A stretch of DNA of 15,880 nucleotides. It comes from Auxenochlorella pyrenoidosa. Taxonomy: Eukaryota > Chlorophyta > Trebouxiophyceae > Chlorellales > Chlorellaceae. The notes below the pieces were generated by a model, which was given only the letters and a program-made list of their open reading frames with translations, did not search any database and had not been told where the DNA came from. Both the position numbers and the translations under genes were made by a program. Positions 9,501 through 15,880 of this stretch are shown here, piece by piece. Where the stretch lies: contig KQ481962.1 in the NCBI GenBank assembly GCA_001430745.1, forward strand, positions 35,169 to 51,048, given 5' to 3'. Each line of letters starts with the position of its first letter. Positions within the stretch are counted from its first letter, which is position 1.

Positions 9501-10277
9501 CAGCAGGGGAGGAGGCAACACAGCACGCCACTCAGTCCCATGGCTCAGCATCTGGGCTGGTCACCTCGTGCGGAGCAGCCAGCAGGCGAGGCAGAGCCTG
9601 CGACAGAGGCAGGCTCAGCAAGCCAGCCTGCCCCCTCCAGCCCGTGCACCACCTTCGGCAGCCCTGGCGCGTCTCCCCGGGAGGCACAGCCCGTGGATGC
9701 AGCACCCGACTGCGGTGTTGCGGGCAGCCCTGGCATGCAGGGGCCAGACCTGGTCTCTGCAGACCAGCTGCCAGCCTGGCAGGATGCAGAGGCCGCAATC
9801 GATCAGCTGATTGCAGAGGCAGAGCGCGCCGCAAGTGTGGCAGGCTGCTGGGATGAGGGCCCTGGCTGTGGTGGCCATGAAGGTGGCAAGGTCACGAGCA
9901 GCTGCAAGCAGGCAGCACAGTGCTTTTCACCGCCGCTGCCTCCATGCTGGCAAGAGGCGCAGGAGGAGCAAGAACAGCAACTGCAGCGTGCACAGCATGC
10001 AGGGCAGCAGCCTCTTCAGGGCTGCCTGACTGGCTGCGATGCGGCGGAGACCTGGGCTGTCCAGGTTGGCACCAGCGGCTGCAGGCAAGCTCTGTCGCAT
10101 TGCTCCATCTCTGTCGATGCTGAGGGGTTGGGGGACGAGGACGGCAGCGACTCTGAGGACGAGCAGCTGGAGCGCAAGTATGGACTGCGCCCGCTGTTGA
10201 CGTGGCGCAGCGCCGCTGACTGGTGCCGGGGTGGCAACAGCAGGGGCCTGCATGACAGAACTTCCCCCTGCCTGTGA
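6535..10277 (+). CDS. STIL: STIL/Ana2/SAS-5-like centriole duplication protein, with an apparent one-base frame break
   Basis: Five exons: 6535-6825, 6943-7469, 7627-7784, 7911-9168 and 9273-10277, about 1,079 residues if the break at about 7336-7349 is bridged; human STIL has about 1,290. Short matches to remembered STIL occur in order: LWDRTPAGG (human LWNPTPTGD), LHGIAVT (LHWAAVT), GFLTMD (GYLTMD), YSVPLVGCWVAG (YSLPLVGIWLSG), ACLRFL (CCLRYI) and FLLLLYS (FIIVLYS). A long A/S/P/G/Q-rich, probably disordered region follows. A coiled coil is assembled across the last intron (VAALQLEVQLLRQE joined to VALLRAQVQALQL), where STIL has its oligomerising helix. Near the C-terminus SDSEDEQLERKYGL resembles the STAN motif. 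In animals STIL binds PLK4 and SAS-6 to start procentriole assembly; the same role here is inferred. Intron 2 is GC-AG (CTGCAG|GCAAGC). The ATG at 6535 is the best start seen, but an earlier exon is possible. No clear CPAP-binding PRP motif was found. Confidence 0.75.
9449..9474 (+). repeat. Glutamine-coding CAG tract in the STIL-like gene
   Basis: A short CAG-rich stretch encodes a glutamine run just after the coiled coil, in a Q/A-rich low-complexity segment followed by a basic/acidic patch (RRHKQEEEQ). It belongs to the coding exon and has no separate function that I can name. Confidence 0.6.
10134..10187 (+). other. STAN-like motif at the C-terminus of the STIL-like protein
   Basis: The segment reads DEDGSDSEDEQLERKYGL, about 30 residues before the stop. 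Animal STIL has a KRYGL core next to a serine/acidic cluster within the SAS-6-binding STAN motif. Here the same two elements are adjacent but the acidic cluster comes first. The motif is short, so the assignment rests on its position in the protein and the other STIL signatures. Confidence 0.45.
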
Positions 10278-10570
10278 GGTGGTGATCCACGCGCCACATG
10301 TTCCCACAGCTCTCGGGGTTCCTACCGAGCATCTGCAATTTTGGTGTAAGATGCAACTTATGGTTTTTGCTTACAGGCTAACACAACAACAAGGCACAAG
10401 GGGTGTGCAAGGCGGGTGTGTGCCAGGCGGGGGCTGCTCTGCACTGCCAGGTCGTCAGCGCAGCGCCGGCGCCGTAAGCAAGGCCTACTAGCTGCCCATC
10501 CGGCGCTCGCACGCTGAAATCATCGCTCTGATCTCTTGCCCTTGAAGTTCCGCCTTGGCTGCTGGTCGCT
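10278..10570 (+). promoter_or_regulatory. STIL-like 3' UTR and PGRL1 upstream region
   Basis: About 290 bases between the TGA at 10275-10277 and the PGRL1 ATG. The first part carries a TGTAA at 10345-10349; the rest must include the PGRL1 promoter and leader. No TATA box or named light-responsive element was recognised. Confidence 0.45.
10345..10349 (+). terminator. TGTAA polyadenylation signal of the STIL-like gene
   Basis: TGTAA occurs 68 bases after the stop at 10275-10277, in a locally T-rich stretch (caattttggTGTAAgatg). Position and sequence fit the green-algal poly(A) signal and support this strand and 3' end for the STIL-like gene. Confidence 0.7.
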
Positions 10571-12788
10571 ATGCAGCTTTCTGCAGCGTTTGCCCAGGCA
10601 GCCCGGCTGGCACCGTGTGTGCACCGCTCTTCCCGAGCTGCAACTGGGCGCCAGGCTCGCTTGGCAGTCCAGGCCAGCGCACAGAAGCAGCCCCCGCCTC
10701 TGGGTGAGTGTCCCCTCGCCCAGCGCCCGCCCCCCGGGCCCCCCCTTGCTTCCGAGCAGCCTCTGCATACTAGCTGCACGAGATCGCGGCGCCGATGGGG
10801 TCTGCTCACCGACTGCTCGGGCTGCCGCCGCTGCCGCCGCGGCTGCCGGTGCTGCTGCGCTGCTCTTACGCCTCACCTGATCCTGGGCTTGCCACACCAT
10901 GCAGCCAGCGTGGACGACAGCAACATCAATGCGTACTGCAGCCTGGACGATGCGGGCAAGCGCTTGGCGCCCCTGACGCTGGGCGAGAAGGAGCAGCTCT
11001 TCCTGGAGGCGCTCTCCGGCTACTACTTTGACGGGAAGCCCACCATCAACGACGAGGAGTTTGACCTGCTCAAGGACGAGCTGCTGTGGTCGGGCAGCAG
11101 GGTGGCGGCTCTCAGGTGGGCCGCGCCCTGCTGGCTCCGTGCTCGGCGGCCGAGCAGCGGCCGGTGCTCTGCTCAAGCTGCAGGGTTGGGGTGGGTGAGG
11201 GCCGCCACGGCCAACCATGCGGGGAGGCCAGCCTTCCCGCGGGGGTCCACCCGCCTGCTTACACTTGAGTGCCAACCCCTGGGTCTCACATGCAGCCCTG
11301 CCCCCCCCCCCCCTCGCAGCCCCGACGAGCTGCGCTTCCTCGAGGCGCAGAAGGCGGCCAACAAGGGCAAGCCAATCATGGTGGGTGGGCCGGGCCACGG
11401 TGCCGGGCCGCGCTCAGCTGCTGCTGCTGCCATTGGCCCTGGTCTGCACTTCTTGTAAGAGAAGACTCCCCCTCCCCCCCTTTGGCCCTCCACAGAGCGA
11501 TGCCGACTTTGATGCCCTCAAGCTCAAGCTGCGCCGGAGCAACTCGATCGTTACGGCGGAGGGCCCCCGCTGCAGCCTGCGGTCTCGCAAGGTCTACTCC
11601 ACCGCCAGGTGGGCGGCGTCACGGCTGGCGCGGGCGCACGCACGCCTCTTCAGCTGCTCTGCTGGCTCGCCCCCCTGGCTGGTCGATGCACCAGCGCCTT
11701 CTGAGCCTGCCCCCTGTCCTGCCCGCCTGCCTGCCGCCCGCCGCAGCGTCGACTACCTGAAGCTGGTGGCCATCAACGTCCCCGCGGCGCTGGTGGTGCG
11801 CAGGCCTGCACACAGGCAGCTGGGGCGCGCCGGTGCCCCATCCTGCACACAGCCAGCGGCCAAAGCTGGCAGCCGAAGTGAAGCAGAGAGACTGCGGGGG
11901 GTCGGGACCTGCTTTGAGCCGGCTCACGCCTTGCTTGCCCCCTTGCCAACGCAGGTGCTGGGCGGCGTGTTCAGCATCGACGACCTCACCGGCTTTGAGA
12001 TCACCAAGGTGCGGGGACGGTCAGGGGTGGAAGCTGGCTGCCAGCCCGGGTGTGTCCAGCGGGCCATCAGTCGTGCCCAGAGCGCGGCGTCCCGTCCCCA
12101 CCGCGAGCGCTGCGTGGCCCCTCCCGCCCCCGCCTGGCAGATCATTGAGCTGCCGCAGCCCATCGGCATCGTGGCGCTGTGGGGCTTCCTGCTGCCCACC
12201 GTGTACGTGCTGGCCTCCAGCCTGACCAACCTGGTGTTCAAGGACGCCGTCATCCTGAAGGTAAGTGTGTGTGTGGGGGGGTGGGGGGTGGGGGGCGGGC
12301 AGCGCACGGCAGGGGCCGCCAGTGCCTCGTCGCGGGGGGGGCGCTGGTTCCCCTGCGTACCCTGGGCGCTGCAGAGGCAGAGCATGGCATGAAGCGTCGC
12401 CTGTCGCCTCCAAGGGGGCTGGCTGCATGCTTTCCCGCCTGCAGGCGTCCTGCCCCAACTGCGGCACGGAAAACACAACATATTTCGGAGACATCCTGAC
12501 CGTGGCTGGTGAGGGCCAGGGCTCTGTGCAGCCGCCCGCACAAACAGCCTCCTTGGGCGAGGTCGTGCTTTAGTCGATGTCACCGATGGCGCCTGCTGCC
12601 GCTGCTGTGCCAAGGCTGGCACCGGCCTGCGCACTCATGCTATGCCGCGCCGGCCCCACGCGCCCGCAGGCCCCCGCAAGAAGAGCGTGGTGCCCTGCAG
12701 CAACTGCAAGGCGCAGCTGGAGTTTGACGAGGAGCGGCGCGAGGTGGTGCAGCTGCCAGAGGAGGCCAAGGCCAAGGCCAAGGCCTAG
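10571..12788 (+). CDS. PGRL1: PGR5-like protein 1 (PGRL1), thylakoid, complete
   Basis: Nine exons, 10571-10703, 10905-11115, 11320-11380, 11496-11608, 11747-11795, 11955-12008, 12141-12260, 12445-12508 and 12670-12788, give 307 residues with every phase matching; Arabidopsis PGRL1 has about 320. Residues 1 to about 38 are an Ala/Arg/Ser-rich chloroplast transit peptide. Signatures include ALSGYYFDGKPTINDEEFDLL, EGPRCSLRSRKVYS, SIDDLTGFEITKIIELPQP and CPNCGTEN. Two membrane spans are predicted at about 176-197 and 215-240. The six functional cysteines expected for PGRL1 are present: Cys56, Cys161, Cys250, Cys253, Cys278 and Cys281, the last four as two CxxC pairs. With PGR5, PGRL1 supports antimycin-sensitive cyclic electron flow around photosystem I and is controlled by thioredoxin-type redox change. 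It is convergent with the mS38-like gene. No TGTAA was seen downstream. Confidence 0.97.
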
Positions 12789-13170
12789 GGAGTGCGCCCG
12801 CGCTGCTGGCGCTCGTTGGGCCCGCCGCCTGTTGCCCGCGCAGCCTGTTGAGCGATTGCTGCCCCCGCCATCCTCAGCGATCAGTATCTGTACAACTCTG
12901 TGCTGCCCTGCCCCCCAAATTGGCCGCATGCTTCCCAAGGTGCGGCAGTGTGTATTCCTGCATCACCGGGCCCGCAGCAGGGCCCGTCCTCCCCAGCTCC
13001 AATGCACTTGCCTCTCCTCTCAGCTCGCCCCCCTCCTGCTGCTCCCGCCGCCCCCCTCCCGCTCCCTCCTGCACACACCTTTCCCTCCATTTTGCAAGAA
13101 TGGCATGGATGCAAGTGATCGCATGGCAACAGGCTGGGGCAACAGCGCATGCCATCGCGCCAGCCCCCGG
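12789..13170. other. Intergenic region between convergent PGRL1 and mS38-like genes
   Basis: About 380 bases containing the 3' UTRs of both genes. It is C/T-rich on the given strand (especially 13005-13090). I see no coding sequence and no TGTAA on either strand, so the poly(A) sites of both genes remain unplaced. Confidence 0.4.
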
Positions 13171-13735
13171 TCACTTCCGCATGCGGTTGAGCTTCCGCCG
13201 CTTGCGGTGCTTGTGCTTGTTCATGGCCCGCTTGCGCTTGCGCCGCACACTGTCTGCCAGCCACTCCACCAGCCCGCCGTTTTGCGGGGCCCAGAGGCCG
13301 CTGGGTGCAGGCGCTGGGTGCTGCAGGAGTGCCGCCGCCAGCGGGCTGAGGCTCACCAGGTGCTGCTGCTGCGCCTGCTGTTGCTGCTGCTGCTGCTGCT
13401 GTTGCAGATGCTGCTGCGGATGCTGTAGCTGCTTCTGCACATTCCAAGATGCTGCAGTCGGCCAGGAAAAAGCTGCATGCCCAGGAAGAAGGGAGGCATG
13501 GGGGACGTTCAGTCAGCCTTGCAACGTCTGGGAGGGCGCTGGGTGGGCAACTCAGGGAGGGCACTCTCTCGCAAAGCCGACTTGAGCGGCTCTTACCTGC
13601 TGCTGCGGGCTTGGCAGCCTGCATGAAGCACGGCTCAGCGCCTAGGCGGGCCGCCGCTGGTGCTTCTCCAGCTGCTAGGGACACGAGGCCCCTCGCGCTG
13701 CCCAGCAAAGCTTTGCCTAGGGCTCGAGTCAGCAT
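13171..13735 (-). CDS. mS38: Mitochondrial small ribosomal subunit protein mS38-like (COX24-C / AURKAIP1 / DUF1713 domain)
   Basis: Two exons on the reverse strand, 13735-13597 and 13451-13171, give 139 residues. The N-terminus (MLTRALGKALLGSARGLVSL) is Leu/Arg-rich without acidic residues, like a mitochondrial targeting peptide. The C-terminus is a very basic helix, RRKRKRAMNKHKHRKRRKLN, ending close to the stop. That is the pattern of the COX24-C domain found in mS38 (human AURKAIP1, yeast Cox24), which lies buried in mitoribosomal small-subunit rRNA. Between them lies a polyglutamine tract at about residues 57-75. The intron is GT-AG (GCAG|GTAAGA); the acceptor is chosen at TGCAG|CATC because the nearby GTGCAG acceptor would give the wrong frame. 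The gene is head-to-head with the PAA2-like gene. Family assignment rests on the basic tail and targeting signal, since the rest is low complexity. Confidence 0.8.
13360..13425 (-). repeat. CAG/CAA repeat encoding polyglutamine in the mS38-like gene
   Basis: A mostly CAG run with a few CAA, CAT and GCG interruptions, read as glutamine on the reverse strand, including about ten consecutive glutamines. It lies between the targeting peptide and the conserved basic tail. Such tracts vary in length between strains. Confidence 0.85.
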
Positions 13736-14022
13736 GACGCTTGTCCCGCCAGCCTGCAGCCGTCCAATTGTTCGGGTTGATCGCCAAACTTGGTTGTTTC
13801 GATAGAGAGTGCTCGTCGGCCGCCAGACTTATGTTTGGGGACTAGCCACCATCTGCCCTGAATGCAAATGAGCCCGTCCCCCTGCTGCTGCACTCCTGCT
13901 GGGCAGCACGCTCAGCAGAGATGGGATGCGTCCTTTGAGGCAGCCATCGCCCTTCAACGGCTTTGAACTCACAAAGGATGACAGATTGAACGCCAGTGGG
14001 CTGCTCGCGGTGCTCGCGCACT
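13736..14022. promoter_or_regulatory. Shared upstream region between mS38-like (-) and PAA2-like (+) genes
   Basis: Only 287 bases separate the two divergent start codons, so promoters and leaders of both genes overlap or abut here. The segment at about 13760-13860 is less GC-rich than the genes. No TATA box was seen, and no GTAC core of the algal copper-response element was noticed despite the copper-pump neighbour. Function is inferred from geometry. Confidence 0.45.
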
Positions 14023-15880
14023 ATGTTGCTCTCCACTCGCTGCACTCTGGGAGCTCTGCGGACTTTCAGACGGCCCTTGATGGCACTCCAATTGTTAAGA
14101 CCGGCTGCGAGCGCGCTGCCGCTCTCGGCTGCTGCTGGCGCCACCTGCCGCCTGCACTACTGCCCACCCACCCGCACTGCTCGACCTTCGCCGCCCTGGC
14201 TATTGCCTGGAGCTGTTGTGCCGCTCAGCAGCAGATGGCGCACCTATGCGGCTTCCCAGCTGGAGGAGCAGGCAACAGCGGCCCCAGTAGCAGCTGCACC
14301 GCTGCCCAACGAGCAGCTCACATCATCTGCCACCGTTGATGACGGTGAGATGGCAATCGTCTGCAGCTTGGCTTGTCACCTGCTTACCCCTCACTGCTAG
14401 CATTGCTGCAATTGTGCTGGGAATCTGAGAACCCTTAATAGCTCGAGCGTCACCAGTTTTCATGTTGATTGCCAGGAAACCCAGGACGTGAAATGCTGTG
14501 CCGAGTTGTGCTGTTGCCATTTCCTATGCCTCTGGCCCCCACCCTGCAGCCGAGCCAGTGGTGCTGGACGTGCGCGGCATGAAGTGCGGTGGCTGCAGCG
14601 CCGCTGTCAAGCGCATCCTGCTGCAGCAGCCGGGCGTGCGTGGCGCGGCGGTCAACCTGCTTACCGAGACAGCGGTGGTGCAGGTGGCAGCCCCGCCCGG
14701 CGAGGAGGCCCGGCAGCTGGCCGAGGCCGCGGCAGCGGCGGTCAGCTCCAAGGGCTTCCCCACCAGCCTGCGCGGCACGGAGGAGGGGGGGCTGGCGGGC
14801 GACGCGGCGGCGCTGGCGGAGCGCAAGCAGGAGGAGCTGCGCAAGAGGTGGGCGGACCGGGCAGAGGCCCTACCCTGGTGGCGGGCTGCACGCCAGGCAG
14901 CGGCAGCCCCGTCGCCGTAGTTAGTTGCGCATGCGGCGGTGCATGTGCCAGGCACGAGGCTGGTTTCGAGGTATTCCTGCTCGTCAGCTCACATGCCGCC
15001 CCGCCTGCCGGGCATGTCCTGCCTGCAGCTCGCGCAACCTGGCGTTTGCGTGGGGCCTGGCGCTGGTGTGCTGCACCCACCACCTGGGCCACTTCCTGCA
15101 CTTCCTGGGGCTGCACCAGTTTGCGCACACAGGTGGGGCACAAGGGGGGCCTGCTGCCGGTCTGGCGTGCGAGCGGGAGAAGGGCAGCCCTGCATGGCCA
15201 CGACTGCTTCGAACCTCAGCAGGGGAACAACCAGCAGGATGAGACGCACCGCTGCTGGTTGGCGATCACCCCTGCCCCCGCCATGCAGAGTTCATGCATG
15301 CGCTGGGCAACCCCTGGGTGAGCGGCGTGCTGGGCGCTGCGGCGCTGCTGGGCCCCGGCCGCCCGCTCCTGGTGGACGGCGCCCTCTCCTTGTTCAAGTG
15401 AGGTCCTGAGTGCCAGGGCTGACCCTGGGACCGCGCTTGGCAGCATGCGAGTCGATCATTCCTGGCGGCTCCGTGCACTGCGCAGCGGGCCTGCTGCACT
15501 TCGTGGCCCTCGCCCTCAGCGTGCAGCTGCCCGAATGCCCCCACCCACCCCTGCAGCGGCGCCCCCAACATGAACTCGCTGATCGCGCTGGGCGCGTCCA
15601 CCTCCTTTGCCGCCGGCGCCGCCTCCGCGCTGCTCCCCGGCTTCTCCCTGGACCCCTCCTTCCTGGAGGAGCCCGTCATGCTGCTGGCCTTTGTGCTGCT
15701 CGGGCGCAGCCTCGAGGCGCGCGCCCGGGCGGCGGCCTCGGCCGACCTCACCGCCCTGGCCCGCCTCATCCCCGACAGCGCCAGGCTGGTGCTGGACCCG
15801 GGCGCCGCGCCGCGCCCCAAAGCGGCGGCAGACGGCGGCGGGGCGGCAGCGGCGGCGCCCGCGGCCGAGGAGGTGATGGT
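14023..15880 (+). CDS. HMA8: Chloroplast copper-transporting P1B-type ATPase, PAA2/HMA8-like, N-terminal part (3' end outside window)
   Basis: Five exons: 14023-14344, 14550-14847, 15029-15132, 15289-15397 and 15557 to beyond 15880, giving 385 residues so far. The start MLLSTRCTLGALRTFRRPLM opens a basic, Ser/Ala-rich chloroplast transit peptide. A heavy-metal-associated domain follows with GMKCGGC at about 117-123 (the copper-binding CxxC). Four membrane segments can be read: LAFAWGLALVCC, GVLGAAALLGPGRPLLVDG, NMNSLIALGASTSF and EEPVMLLAFVLLGRSLEARA. The SSRNLAFAWGLALVCC and PNMNSLIALG wording, plus a His-rich loop after TM1, resembles plant PAA2/HMA8 (thylakoid copper import for plastocyanin) more than PAA1/HMA6 (envelope). 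The CPC motif, DKTGT and ATP-binding domain would lie beyond the window end. All introns are GT-AG with matching phases. The exact N-terminal start is the least certain point. Confidence 0.92.

Noticed and set aside
1643..10356. Many long open frames on the strand opposite the called genes, for example on the reverse strand within 5627-6298, 6482-7318 and 9892-10356.
   Set aside because: They are Arg/Ala/Pro/Gly-rich products typical of GC-rich DNA read in the wrong frame, and they overlap exons with clear family matches.
12881..13735. A 284-codon reverse-strand reading from the mS38 start ATG.
   Set aside because: It ignores the strong GTAAGA donor at 13596-13591 and leaves the basic COX24-C-like tail in another frame.
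14023..15880. PAA1/HMA6 or a secretory-pathway RAN1-type copper ATPase instead of PAA2/HMA8.
   Set aside because: The transit peptide and single metal-binding domain argue against RAN1, and the wording around TM1 and the PNMNSL segment is closer to remembered PAA2. PAA1 remains possible without an alignment.
1..15880. tRNA, rRNA, phage, insertion-sequence, toxin or viral genes.
   Set aside because: No cloverleaf, rRNA, transposase, integrase, capsid or toxin signature was seen on either strand; every sizeable conserved segment is explained by the seven genes.

Overview
The window looks like nuclear DNA from a small coccoid green alga of the Chlorella type (Trebouxiophyceae). It is very GC-rich, the genes are tightly packed and cut by many short introns with C-rich acceptor tracts, and TGTAA poly(A) signals of the green-algal kind follow two of the stops. 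Several products are chloroplast- or mitochondrion-targeted and plant-like. Placement below class level is inference. No bacterial operon, tRNA, rRNA, CRISPR array or mobile element was seen. All exon models were assembled by eye from GT-AG (three times GC-AG) boundaries, reading-phase agreement and remembered family sequences.

Layout: (1) 98-1347 +, the 3' end of an SHPRH-type SNF2 helicase / ubiquitin ligase. (2) 1647-4912 -, the complete nine-exon U4/U6 snRNP protein PRP4 (PRPF4), convergent with gene 1. (3) 5410-6262 +, proteasome maturation factor UMP1/POMP, divergent from PRP4 across about 500 bp. (4) 6535-10277 +, a gene of about 1,080 residues that I read as a homologue of the centriole-duplication factor STIL/Ana2/SAS-5, with one apparent one-base frame break in exon 2. 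(5) 10571-12788 +, the complete nine-exon PGRL1, a thylakoid protein of cyclic electron flow, with all six expected cysteines. (6) 13171-13735 -, a two-exon mitochondrial small-subunit protein of the mS38/COX24-C/AURKAIP1 type with a polyglutamine tract. (7) 14023->15880 +, the first five exons of a PAA2/HMA8-type chloroplast copper P-type ATPase, running off the window.

The genes do not form a pathway; this is ordinary eukaryotic gene order with two head-to-head and two tail-to-tail pairs. PGRL1 and the PAA2-like pump both serve thylakoid electron transport (the pump would supply copper for plastocyanin), but they have separate promoters.

The best candidate for something under-described is the STIL-like gene. 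It carries the N-terminal STIL signatures in the right order, a short coiled coil, and a STAN-like C-terminal motif, in what looks like a non-flagellate alga. Other points of interest are three GC-AG introns among about 32, a UMP1 gene whose first coding exon holds only the ATG, and intron positions in PRP4 that recur at equivalent places in different WD40 blades.
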